From contig NZ_CM000745.1 in assembly GCF_000161455.1 (NCBI RefSeq), positions 2,935,064-2,999,063 on the forward strand: a stretch of 64,000 bases of DNA, in the 5' to 3' direction. The position numbers and the translations under genes are program-made. The notes under the pieces were generated by a model. It was given only the letters and a program-made list of their open reading frames with translations, did no database searches and was not told the origin of the DNA. Each line of letters starts with the position of its first letter. The stretch's first letter is position 1. The DNA comes from Bacillus pseudomycoides DSM 12442. Its GTDB lineage: Bacteria; Bacillota; Bacilli; Bacillales; Bacillaceae_G. Shown here piece after piece: positions 8,478-15,891 of the stretch.

Positions 8478-8858
8478 AAAGGGGCAGGTGCAAGTTACTC
8501 TGTTATTCGTCAGTTAAATAAACCAGAATCATACCGAGTGTGGGGAGAAAAAGATGGTTGGTTAAATCTTGGAGGAAATCAGTGGGTATATAACAATCCT
8601 TCTTACATCAAGTTTGAGAAGAAAGAGCCAGTTAATCCAATTGTAGGAAAACGCGTTGTATCCAAAGTAAATGACCTACGTTTCTATAATTCTCCATCTT
8701 GGCATGATAAAGACGTGGCTGGTACTTTAGATGCAGGACTAGGGTTTACAATCGATGAAAAAGTAAATGTCAATGGATCACCACAATACAAAGTACACAA
8801 TTCGAAAGGGAATACGTACTACATTACAGCTAGTGATGCATACGTAAACGTACGTTAA
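8478..8858 (+). pseudogene. Endolysin C-terminal SH3 domains, 5'-truncated (copy 1)
   Basis: 127 codons of the cell-wall-binding end of a Bacillus phage or autolysin amidase. Two bacterial SH3 domains are recognisable: YSVIRQLNKPESYRVWGEKD, and later AGTLDAGLGF to YYITASDAYVNVR. The catalytic domain and a start codon are missing, and a terminator lies immediately upstream, so it is unlikely to be translated. It is colinear, without indels, with 12686-13066. Confidence 0.8.
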
Positions 8859-8869
8859 CATAAAAGAAA

Positions 8870-8896
8870 CCGGCTCTTAATTGAGTCGGCTTTTTT
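8870..8896 (+). terminator. Terminator after endolysin remnant 1
   Basis: CCGGCTC / GAGTCGG stem followed by CTTTTTT. Related hairpins follow the other two endolysin tails (13078 and 13975). Confidence 0.75.
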
Positions 8897-8904
8897 ACTA
8901 TGTA

Positions 8905-9111
8905 TTAAACTTTAGCATTCATAAATAACTCTTTTAATTCTTCTGTAGATAATTTGCTTTCTAACGCTTTACTTAAGTCAAGTATAGAAGTTTAATAATC
9001 TACTACTACTTTTAAACTATCAGTCTTCTTTTCTTCTACATTGTCTTTACTGCAACCTACCCCTAAAGCTAGAGTAATTGGTAATGCAACTGCTAATATT
9101 TTACGTTTCAT
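8905..9111 (-). pseudogene. Small lipoprotein gene interrupted by a stop codon
   Basis: Starts MKRKILAVALPITLALGVGC, a lipoprotein signal almost identical to that of the next gene upstream. After 39 codons there is an in-frame TAA (8992-8994), and the frame then continues for 27 codons (TSILDLSKALESKLS...) to a second stop. Read through, it would be a 68-residue lipoprotein. Either a recent nonsense change or a naturally short 39-residue lipoprotein; I favour a pseudogene. Confidence 0.6.
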
Positions 9112-9131
9112 TGACATAGTCCCCCTTGTTA

Positions 9132-9635
9132 CTACTTTATGTTTTTCATCTTTTTATCTGCTTCTAATAGTAAATCAGATGCTTTCGTAAACGAGTCTGC
9201 ACCTTGCTGTACGACACCCTTATCTTTCATGATTAAGCCGTTTTTCGTTGAACTTATTCCACCTTTTAACTCATACATAGCGTCTTTTACCGTATTTTGT
9301 ACGTCGTTATACTTCTTACCTGGGTCTAACTCAATTACTTTATCAGTTATTTCCAACAAAGCCTTAGACTTCTCTCTATACTCTTCTTCTTTTTCTTTTA
9401 TTGATTTATCACTAGTTATGACTTCTTTTAATACTAGTGACTCTTTAGTTATATCTTTCATTAAAGAGTTTAATTTTGACTTGTACTCTTTTTCTGCTTT
9501 ACTATTTGATACTTCTTGATTATCAGTCTCCGCTACTTCTAGACTGTCAGTTTTACTTTCAGAAGCGTCTTTTGAACAACCTACCCCTGCTACTAACATA
9601 ATTGGTAATGCTACTGCTAATAGTTTACGTTTCAT
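9132..9635 (-). CDS. Putative lipoprotein (DUF7018-like)
   Basis: 167 residues with a Lys-Arg start, hydrophobic core and Cys-20 (MLVAGVGCSKD), so probably lipid-anchored to the outer face of the membrane. The remainder is charged and helical. It belongs with four other lipoproteins of the island that share nearly the same signal peptide. Function unknown; the DUF7018 name is from memory. The ribosome site is AAAGGGG. It follows the membrane protein gene by 38 bases in one leftward operon. Confidence 0.75.
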   Translation of the reverse strand: MKRKLLAVALPIMLVAGVGCSKDASESKTDSLEVAETDNQEVSNSKAEKEYKSKLNSLMKDITKESLVLKEVITSDKSIKEKEEEYREKSKALLEITDKVIELDPGKKYNDVQNTVKDAMYELKGGISSTKNGLIMKDKGVVQQGADSFTKASDLLLEADKKMKNIK

Positions 9636-9673
9636 TGTTATATACCCCTTTGTTTGGTTTCTTATTATTCGTT

Positions 9674-10285
9674 TTACGATTTTGTTAAGCTTAAAATAAC
9701 TCCAAGTGACTCCATAAGACCGTCACTACCTTCATCAATCAGTTCACCTGACTTATTAATCTTTGTTTCATCTAATGTTGTAAACCCCTCTACCATTATG
9801 TCTAGACCTTTATCAAAAGTATATAGAGATTGAGATAACTCTGATTGCAAGTTATCGTACTCTACTGGTGGTTTAATTTCTCTTAATTTCTTGTTTGCTG
9901 ACTTCATTTCACTTACTACTTGCTTTAATTCATCGTGTGTGTTAAGGAATGTAGGGTCTTTCTTTTCTAACTCACTGAATTTATTTTGTGCTTGTACCCA
10001 AACCATAGATATGTTTTGTACTTTTAAAACGTAATCTGTTTTACTCGTTAGTCTACCTTCTTCGTCTGTCTCAAATACCCTTTCGCTTACTGCAATGTTG
10101 TTAGACTTCTTTTTCTTATTCGTGTATCTCTTTATTATCCATGTTAGTAGAAGAATAGGTACTGCTATGGACATTACTCTAGCCACTACCGATGTTTCCC
10201 CAGTTCCTAAACTAGCTATTGCCCCTGCAAGAGCGAAAAAGAGAGCAGGAACTATGATTACGAACACTAGTATTTTTCGTCCCAT
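9674..10285 (-). CDS. Membrane protein with lipoprotein-family helical domain
   Basis: 203 residues. Two hydrophobic segments at about 5-27 and 32-50 replace the lipoprotein signal, followed by a cytoplasmic basic stretch (RYTNKKKKS) and a helical domain (LYTFDKGLDIMVEGFTTLDE) that resembles the neighbouring lipoproteins. It lies between two lipoprotein genes, 37 bases from each, so it is probably co-transcribed. Function unknown. Confidence 0.7.
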   Translation of the reverse strand: MGRKILVFVIIVPALFFALAGAIASLGTGETSVVARVMSIAVPILLLTWIIKRYTNKKKKSNNIAVSERVFETDEEGRLTSKTDYVLKVQNISMVWVQAQNKFSELEKKDPTFLNTHDELKQVVSEMKSANKKLREIKPPVEYDNLQSELSQSLYTFDKGLDIMVEGFTTLDETKINKSGELIDEGSDGLMESLGVILSLTKS

Positions 10286-10322
10286 ATGTAAAACTCCTTT
10301 GTTTGAATACTGTTATTGACTA

Positions 10323-11198
10323 TTACCTACGTTTTACTTGACGCATCACGCTACCATCGTCTCCTACCATCTTGTATCCCGTATCAGTAAAGTTCTCCAT
10401 TTTATAGGTCATAGATTGTTTCATTTCACCAGGTTCAGCCTTTTTGCCGTCTTTTACATATTCGTCTATTGTCAATGTCATTTCTCTCGTGTCTCCATTG
10501 TAAGACCATTTTCCATCCATATGTGAGTTCTCATAAGGTGTGTTGTCTACATCATCAAATATAGTGTATGTACCATCTTGACGGAACTCTGTTCCTTTAG
10601 TGAATTTATCACCAACATAACTACCCCATTCACCTACTATTTCTTTACCGTCTTTTGATAAAGGGATAGCGTCAGGTCTTTTGGTATGTTCTACAGCTTC
10701 CTCAATTGGTTTCATACCTTTTTCTAAGTAGTCATTACCTTTGTACATTAAGTCTTTTAATTGCTCTGTCTTATTCTTTGTTACAGAACCACTTTTTGCT
10801 AGACTTAATTGTGTGTCAATCGCTTCTTTATAACAGTCTATTGCTTTTAAAACAGATTTGTGTTGTTCTTCAAACTCTTTTGGTGGGTCTATCTTGTAAA
10901 ACTTAACATATATTTCTTGTAACTCATCTGCACTTTTTAAGATTTTCTTGTTTTGCTCTTTTACATCCTTGTCTTTTCCTTTTGATACTTCAGTTAGTTC
11001 TTCCATCTTCAACTTTAACTCATAATGTAAGTTTGACATACGAGAAGGGTATGCTTCGTTCGATAACTTTTCCTTGTCTTCTTCTTTTACTTCTATCTTT
11101 GCTACCTTTGTGTCTGCTTTCTTCTCTATATTGTCTGTTCCGCAACCCCCTAGTAACATGATTGGAAGTGCTAAACTTACTAGTTTCTTTGCTTTCAT
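10323..11198 (-). CDS. Putative lipoprotein, DUF3994-like C-terminal domain
   Basis: 291 residues. The signal peptide MKAKKLVSLALPIMLLGGC has a good lipobox. A helical middle region is shared with the neighbouring lipoproteins, then a C-terminal beta-rich domain (WGSYVGDKFTKGTEFRQDG... to GKWSYNGD) resembles lipocalin-like or DUF3994 domains. The paralogue at 15892-16827 has the same architecture. It is the first gene of the leftward lipoprotein operon of element 1. Role unknown; a surface-exclusion function is only a guess. Confidence 0.75.
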   Translation of the reverse strand: MKAKKLVSLALPIMLLGGCGTDNIEKKADTKVAKIEVKEEDKEKLSNEAYPSRMSNLHYELKLKMEELTEVSKGKDKDVKEQNKKILKSADELQEIYVKFYKIDPPKEFEEQHKSVLKAIDCYKEAIDTQLSLAKSGSVTKNKTEQLKDLMYKGNDYLEKGMKPIEEAVEHTKRPDAIPLSKDGKEIVGEWGSYVGDKFTKGTEFRQDGTYTIFDDVDNTPYENSHMDGKWSYNGDTREMTLTIDEYVKDGKKAEPGEMKQSMTYKMENFTDTGYKMVGDDGSVMRQVKRR

Positions 11199-11421
11199 TA
11201 TGTATCCTCCTTTTAGAAAGTATTGTAATTAATTAACATATTGTACCATAGCATAAATTATATAAATAAGATATAAAGATTTTCCATCCTTAAGAGAAAT
11301 TTTGAGTGTTTTAACAATATGAAAAAATGTATTACGGTTGTAGAGAATCCCTCTCTGCATGTTTTTCTTCCAAATTTACCCTTATTCGCCCCCGAACATT
11401 TAGTGTTTGGGGGCTTTTTTT
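11199..11421 (+). other. Conserved spacer with plus-strand terminator (candidate antisense RNA)
   Basis: A spacer between the Rep-like gene and the lipoprotein operon. It is clearly similar to 17439-17661 in element 2, including the shared core TGTATTACGGTTGTAG and TTTACCCTTATTCG. It has no coding potential and ends in a strong plus-strand terminator (11388-11421). A plus-strand RNA here would be antisense to the leader of the lipoprotein mRNA. No convincing promoter was fixed. Confidence 0.45.
11388..11421 (+). terminator. Strong plus-strand intrinsic terminator
   Basis: GCCCCCGAACA / TGTTTGGGGGC, an 11-bp stem with loop TTTAG, followed by T7. The T-run overlaps the stop codon of the leftward Rep-like gene, and no plus-strand gene lies upstream of it. 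Confidence 0.85.
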
Positions 11422-12250
11422 ATGCTCCCATAAACTCACTATCAAAGTAGAACTTATCCATTAAGTTATTTACAATACCGTTGAAGTAAGCGAATTTACC
11501 CTTATTCATTGTTGCTCCGGATTTAATTTTCATAACAAACTCTTTAATAGCTTTTAAGCCTATAGTAAGCTCCTGGTCTTTAGTAAATGCTTTATCACCT
11601 GTAGAGAAGTTAGTAGTTTTATTACACTGTCTTACGACCTTCCACAGTTCTTGAATTGTTTTAGATTCAGAATAGAAAGAGCTAACTAGAGAAATAAAAC
11701 GTTCTGGTACCCAATGGGCAACAAAATCAGCTTCTTTAATTTTTTCTTCAGGTGTAGTGATATTTTCATTACTATTACGTTTGTTTTTATCTTTTATATT
11801 TTGTTTTAAGGAAACAGGGGTTGTTTTAATGGTAGGACACTTTGTAGGACTTTTTACCACTACCTTGTCGGACACTTCTTCCACAATTGGTTGAATGATA
11901 ATAGCATTAGAAGTTTGAAGCATATCTTTTTTACGCTTCATAGAAACTTGCTTAATCATCTCTAAATCCACAAGTTTCTTCATTAAACGTTGTACAGTTT
12001 TATATGAAACTTCCATTTTTTCAGCGATTCTATTTTTACATAGGAAACTAACGCCTACATATTTGCAGCTGTGGCGTTTTAAAATTTCAAGTAATGTAAT
12101 TAGTTTAGATTGTACGTCAGTACGCTTAATAGACATATGGATATTGTCACGGTATGTACGTACAGTTTTATTTAGTTCTTCCACATCTGTGAATGATGAT
12201 AAGTTGTGGAAGGATACTTCATTTGCGATAACATCGATACGTTTCTTCAT
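11420..12250 (-). CDS. Winged-helix protein, Rep/primosome-like
   Basis: 276 residues from an ATG at 12250 with AAAGGGG upstream; an earlier in-frame start has no ribosome site. A winged helix-turn-helix lies at about 70-115 (NRIAEKMEVSYKTVQRLMKK). A charged linker follows, then a helical C-terminus (FVAHWVPERF... FAYFNGIVNNLMDKF) common in B. cereus plasmid and phage 'cytosolic' proteins. Hairpins and CCCAC iteron-like repeats lie just upstream. I infer a replication initiator or element regulator. A damaged paralogue is at 17662-18224. Confidence 0.65.
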   Translation of the reverse strand: MKKRIDVIANEVSFHNLSSFTDVEELNKTVRTYRDNIHMSIKRTDVQSKLITLLEILKRHSCKYVGVSFLCKNRIAEKMEVSYKTVQRLMKKLVDLEMIKQVSMKRKKDMLQTSNAIIIQPIVEEVSDKVVVKSPTKCPTIKTTPVSLKQNIKDKNKRNSNENITTPEEKIKEADFVAHWVPERFISLVSSFYSESKTIQELWKVVRQCNKTTNFSTGDKAFTKDQELTIGLKAIKEFVMKIKSGATMNKGKFAYFNGIVNNLMDKFYFDSEFMGA

Positions 12251-12278
12251 TATATAGGCCCCTTTGTATAAACAAAAA

Positions 12279-12416
12279 AGCAACAGAATGCCGTGTGTAA
12301 GCAAACTGTTGCTAAGGAGCTCTTACGTACTGTAGAATAGTTCGTAAGAGTACAGCAAGTGTTTGCCTAGTGTGATTAGGCGGACGGTATATAGAGTGTT
12401 GGTAGCACTTTATATA
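12279..12416. other. Row of four consecutive hairpins
   Basis: Four inverted repeats follow one another: AGCAACAG/CTGTTGCT (12279-12313), CTCTTACG/CGTAAGAG (12320-12350), GCCTA/TAGGC (12365-12381) and TATATAGAGTG/CACTTTATATA (12388-12416). They lie between the Rep-like gene and the CCCAC repeats. Such a series suits a replication origin, a single-strand origin or a structured leader. In element 2 only a degraded form of the first hairpin remains. Confidence 0.6.
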
Positions 12417-12450
12417 CACGCTGTGCTCTTTTGTTTTTTTGATTAATAGG

Positions 12451-12485
12451 TGCCCACAAAAGTACCCACAAAATGCCCACGAAAT
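12451..12485 (+). repeat. Three phased CCCAC(A/G)AAA iteron-like repeats
   Basis: GCCCACAAA, ACCCACAAA and GCCCACGAAA start about 11-12 bp apart, one helical turn, as expected for a protein-binding array. Two related copies (ACCCACAA, GCCCACAT) are 11 bp apart at 18301-18319 in the same relative place in element 2. Confidence 0.6.
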
Positions 12486-12587
12486 AATGAAACAATATTA
12501 TTTGTTTTGAGTTTCAAATTTTAAAGATTCCCTATAAATTTAGGTTTCGTGATTATTTTGATTTGTTATTAGGGTGTGAAGCTTGAT

Positions 12588-12639
12588 CCGCACGCAAGTT
12601 CACCAATGGGAACGCGATCAATATATGTCTCTTTACTAA
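12588..12639 (+). repeat. Direct repeat copy B: glnA 3' end between the two elements
   Basis: 52 bp identical to the end of glnA (8380-8431). The match to copy A then continues for another 427 bp through the terminator and the endolysin tail. Confidence 0.85.
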
Positions 12640-12646
12640 GAGGCTT

Positions 12647-12680
12647 AAACCCTTGACACATAACGTGTTGAGGGTTTTTC
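12647..12680 (+). terminator. Terminator after glnA tail copy B
   Basis: The same AACCCTTGACAC / GTGTTGAGGGTT hairpin and T-run as at 8439-8472. Confidence 0.8.
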
Positions 12681-12685
12681 TTCGT

Positions 12686-13066
12686 AAAGGGGCAGGTGCA
12701 AGTTACTCTGTTATTCGTCAGTTAAATAAACCAGAATCATACCGAGTGTGGGGAGAAAAAGATGGTTGGTTAAATCTTGGAGGAAATCAATGGGTATATA
12801 ACAATCCTTCTTACATCAAGTTTGAGAAGAAAGAGCCAGTTAATCCGATTGCAGGAAAGCGTATTGTGTCCAAAGTGGACAAACTACGTTTCTATGACTC
12901 TCCATCTTGGCAGGATAAAGACGTTGCTGGTACCTTAGATGCAGGACTAGGGTTTAAAATCGATGAAAAAGTAACTGTCAATGGATCATCACAATACAAA
13001 GTACACAATTCGAAAGGCAACACGTTCTACATCACCGCAAGCAATTCCTATGTTAACGTACGCTAA
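12686..13066 (+). pseudogene. Endolysin C-terminal SH3 domains, 5'-truncated (copy 2)
   Basis: A second copy of the 127-codon cell-wall-binding tail. The first part is nearly identical to copy 1, while the last 220 bp differ at many positions that are mostly synonymous. That pattern suggests divergence in functional parents rather than a simple local duplication. There is no catalytic domain, start codon or ribosome site. Confidence 0.8.
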
Positions 13067-13077
13067 CGCAAAAGAAA

Positions 13078-13104
13078 CCGGCTCTGTAATCAGAGTCGGT
13101 TTTA
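13078..13104 (+). terminator. Terminator after endolysin remnant 2
   Basis: CCGGCTCTG / CAGAGTCGG stem, then TTTTATTTATT. Confidence 0.75.
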
Positions 13105-13119
13105 TTTATTCCTTTCGTG

Positions 13120-13698
13120 TTAAATAGGGTCAGTAGGAAAAACCACACCGATAAATCCAGGATTTCTAACTTGAGCTCCGATGAATGCCAATCCACCAAA
13201 CTCACCTACATTTGCCACAACTCGATAACGAACAGGGTCTGTTGGGAGTACTGGATCACTTGGGGAATCTACCCATGTAAACGTAGAGTTAAAGGTATAA
13301 AGCGAATTTGGCTCGGAAAGATCACCTACATAGTTTCCAGATACAATCGTATCTGTCAGCAGCACATCATTACGGAATAGCTGATACGTAATGGCATCTA
13401 TATTTTAAAAAAGATCAACTACTTCTGTCTCAACAAAAACTTCTGTACTGATTGTTGAGTCTAACTGAACTCTTGCTGTTCCTCCTGCTACTGCTTGGGC
13501 AGGAACTAAGAACTCCATAATCGGGATATTAAGTGTGTTTTCCGGAAGGGGAATAGGAGGTGGATTTGGTGACAAAGGAGTAAAAAATAAGCGTGGAATT
13601 GCAGCTGGCGCTGAACCCGGGAAAGGAGCGGAAATCGAACTAGGAACAGGACAAGGAATTGCAGCAGAGTTACAGTTTTTTCCGTTATTTAGGCTCAA
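13120..13698 (-). pseudogene. Proline-rich, beta-rich surface-type protein with in-frame stop
   Basis: One continuous frame of 192 sense positions is broken only by a TAA at 13405-13407 (...ETEVVDLF * NIDAITYQ...). The N-terminal half is Pro/Ala-rich (LFFTPLSPNPPPIPLPENT), loosely like exosporium-protein leaders. The C-terminal half looks beta-stranded (YRVVANVGEFGGLAF). The start would be TTG at 13698 with a weak ribosome site. I do not recognise the family with certainty. Confidence 0.55.
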
Positions 13699-13807
13699 GA
13701 ATAATCACAATCCTTTACTTATAAATTATATTTAATACAGTAGATGCGAAATGATTTCGTTTTTCTTATATGTTTACCTAGCTAGGCTCTAGCTATAGGG
13801 GGAATTC

Positions 13808-13960
13808 TCCAAAGAAGTTGCCGGTACTTTAGAGTCAGGACTAGGATGTACTATTATTAATAAAGTAACAGCAAACGGATCCGCACAATATAAAGTGAAA
13901 AATAGTAGAGGTAATGTGTACTACATTACAGCAAGTCCTTATTATGTAAAAATTAAATAA
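13808..13960 (+). pseudogene. Endolysin SH3 tail remnant (copy 3, diverged)
   Basis: Encodes VAGTLESGLG...NGSAQYKV...YYITASPYYVKIK, clearly homologous to the last 50 residues of copies 1 and 2 but more diverged. It is preceded by a TAGCTA...TAGCTA dyad (13775-13795) and followed by a related terminator. Confidence 0.7.
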
Positions 13961-13974
13961 TAAGCATAAAAAGT

Positions 13975-14002
13975 GCCGGCTCTTAATTGAGTCGTTTTTT
14001 TT
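13975..14002 (+). terminator. Terminator after endolysin remnant 3
   Basis: GCCGGCTC / GAGTCG stem followed by T8, the same type as at 8870 and 13078. Confidence 0.65.
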
Positions 14003-14121
14003 AGTTTTACCTCCCTAGGAAAATATTTTCTGATAATTATTTTTCAATTAATTTAAACAGGGAGTTTATATATAATGTGTAGAACTATGTTAATATTTTA
14101 GGAAAATAGGGGGGGCTTGTT

Positions 14122-15210
14122 ATGAGTGCACATATAGTAACTAAAGAGCAAATCAAACACTTATTAGATACTTGGTATCAATCAATGTTGAAGCAACAAG
14201 TGGAGAAAGCAAGGCAACTAAAAGAAGAAATTGACAATAATATTAATCATGTAGAATTGGATGAAGATGTATTACTGTATTTTGCCTTATTAAATTTCAG
14301 ATATAATGTGCTGACTGACTGGATTTCGATTAAAGAAGATAGCTTTAATAATGTGGAATCTTTTGAAATTCCTAACAAAGGATACTTGGCATATTATTAT
14401 CACTTTTTCAAAGCCATTTATCTTATGTTTGTTACAAAATATAAAGAAGCAAAAGAACAATTTGAGACAGCTGAAAATCTTTTGAAATATGTTCCAAATA
14501 AGTTGGAACAGGCGGAATTTTATTATCGATTAGGCTATTTTTATAATCAGTCTTATCAACATATGTCAGCGATTGATTGCATAAAAAAAGCAAAAGAAGA
14601 ATTCATAAAGCAACCAGATTGCGAGATTAATGTTGCTTTATGTGAAAATATGTTTGGATTATGTTGTATCGATTTAAGACAATTTGAATTAGCTGAAGAA
14701 ACATTTAATGCTGCACTAGATGTATTTCAAAAAGCTAATCATAAAAAATATGTGTTGATGGTTCGAAATAACTTAGGATTACTGTATGCAAATCAAAATT
14801 TATCAGAATTAGCAATTCGTCATTTATCAGAAGTTACAAATCACTCTCAAAATCATTTTCGTGCAATTTATTTGGAATCGGATGAAAATTTGAAAATAGG
14901 TGAATATGAAAAAGCTGAAGGATTAATAGAAAAAGGATTGTACATCTGTGATCAACTGGAAAATCAGGAGTATCAACATCGTTTCATGATTTTAAAAGCA
15001 ATGAATACAAATACAGCTGCATTGGAAAAGGCTGTTTTTGCAGGAATTTCGTATTTCGAAAAAGAAGAATTATTTGATTGCATTGAAGAATATACAGATC
15101 GTTTAGCTGATAAATTTTATAATGACAACAACTATGAAAAAGCAGTCGAGTATTATCGTATGGGTAAAGAAGCCCGAAAAAAACAAATGGAAAAAGGAGC
15201 ATTAAGATGA
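14122..15210 (+). CDS. Rap-family TPR protein (response regulator aspartate phosphatase/peptide receptor)
   Basis: 362 residues built of tetratricopeptide helices. The N-terminal three-helix part (HLLDTWYQSMLKQQ) and TPR repeats from about 95 onward are typical of Rap proteins, which bind Spo0F or DNA-binding regulators and are inhibited by a Phr peptide. The start follows AATAGGGGGGGC. Its last 4 bases overlap the downstream propeptide gene, the standard rap-phr layout. On mobile elements such pairs often control transfer or sporulation timing. Confidence 0.88.
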   Translation: MSAHIVTKEQIKHLLDTWYQSMLKQQVEKARQLKEEIDNNINHVELDEDVLLYFALLNFRYNVLTDWISIKEDSFNNVESFEIPNKGYLAYYYHFFKAIYLMFVTKYKEAKEQFETAENLLKYVPNKLEQAEFYYRLGYFYNQSYQHMSAIDCIKKAKEEFIKQPDCEINVALCENMFGLCCIDLRQFELAEETFNAALDVFQKANHKKYVLMVRNNLGLLYANQNLSELAIRHLSEVTNHSQNHFRAIYLESDENLKIGEYEKAEGLIEKGLYICDQLENQEYQHRFMILKAMNTNTAALEKAVFAGISYFEKEELFDCIEEYTDRLADKFYNDNNYEKAVEYYRMGKEARKKQMEKGALR

Positions 15211-15470
15211 TAAAAAAAATCCTCTTAACAACAATAGGTTGTGCATTTGCGGTATCTATAACAACTGGATTTTCGACATTAAACAAAGGAGATGGAGGAG
15301 CACCTGTAAGGCCAGATTTAGCGTTAAATAAAGTTGATACGATATCTGATAATAAGGGGGATGGTGGCGGAGCTCCTGCAAGACCTGACTATGTTAATAT
15401 TGGTGACGGTGGTGGTTCGCCTTCTAATGCGCATGGAAACGGTGGAGGCATTGTAGCAAAAGAAATTTAA
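15207..15470 (+). CDS. Phr-type secreted propeptide with internal repeats
   Basis: 87 residues: a basic start and hydrophobic signal (MIKKILLTTIGCAFAVSITT), then GDGGAPVRPD, GDGGGAPARPD and GDGGGSPSNAH in series. It overlaps the Rap gene by ATGA. Known Phr precursors are mostly about 40-60 residues with one signal. This length and the threefold motif are unusual and suggest more than one mature peptide. Cleavage sites are not known. Confidence 0.75.
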   Translation: MIKKILLTTIGCAFAVSITTGFSTLNKGDGGAPVRPDLALNKVDTISDNKGDGGGAPARPDYVNIGDGGGSPSNAHGNGGGIVAKEI

Positions 15471-15486
15471 GTGAATTTGCAGTAAA

Positions 15487-15531
15487 AGAAGAACATTTAC
15501 CCTCACTAAAAGATGTTCTTCTTCTTTTTTT
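15487..15531. terminator. Terminator between phr-type gene and the convergent membrane gene
   Basis: AAGAAGAACAT / ATGTTCTTCTT, an 11-bp stem followed by CTTTTTTT on the plus strand. Confidence 0.8.
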
Positions 15532-15865
15532 ACTTCAAATCAGATATCTTTCTAACTTGTTTTTCCTTCGCTTTAAAATCCTTCTTGTATTGCTTAAATT
15601 CTTGTTTATCAACATAAAATTTTTCACCAGTAGCTATATTTTTTACTAAGCATGTTTTAGCGAAAAATTCCTTTGTGAAATAATAAATCAATAATGCTAC
15701 TAAAGAAAAAGTGAAAGTAGGAATGAATAAAATAACTGCAATAACTGCCAACCATGTATCTAAAGTTGTGTTAGCTCTTTTTAGAACTAATCTTTCTCCA
15801 GCTGCAGCTTCTGCTTGTTCCAATTGTTGCATACGTTGCAACGATCCGACTGTATCATAACTAAT
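15530..15865 (-). CDS. Small membrane protein (about 111 residues), possible ATT start
   Basis: An N-terminal amphipathic or coiled part (LQRMQQLEQAEAAAGERL), two hydrophobic segments around a short turn (TWLAVIAVILFIP...LVALLIYYF), and a basic C-terminal tail. A strong AAAAGGGGG site sits 7 bases before an ATT codon at 15865 that opens the frame. The alternative TTG at 15841 has no ribosome site. It is last in the leftward operon of element 2. Function unknown. Confidence 0.6.
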   Translation of the reverse strand: MSYDTVGSLQRMQQLEQAEAAAGERLVLKRANTTLDTWLAVIAVILFIPTFTFSLVALLIYYFTKEFFAKTCLVKNIATGEKFYVDKQEFKQYKKDFKAKEKQVRKISDLK

Positions 15866-15891
15866 GAAATAACCCCCTTTTTACATAATAT

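Larger units (their letters stand above)
8380..12587. mobile_element. Putative integrated element 1 in glnA (4.2 kb)
   Basis: The segment between repeat copies A and B. In order it holds an endolysin tail remnant, a broken lipoprotein gene, a lipoprotein, a membrane protein, a DUF3994-like lipoprotein, a conserved 220-bp spacer, a winged-helix Rep-like gene, four hairpins and CCCAC repeats. There is no recombinase gene inside. Homologous parts recur in element 2 in the same order. The mobile nature is inferred from the repeats and gene content. Confidence 0.6.

Noticed and set aside
8325..8858. 177-codon frame running from inside glnA through the endolysin tail
   Set aside because: The first 50 codons are an out-of-frame reading of glnA and its terminator; only the endolysin part (from 8478) is homologous sequence, and it has no start signal.
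12653..13066. 137-codon frame starting with TTG before the second endolysin tail
   Set aside because: The TTG lies inside the terminator hairpin and has no ribosome site; treated as a remnant.
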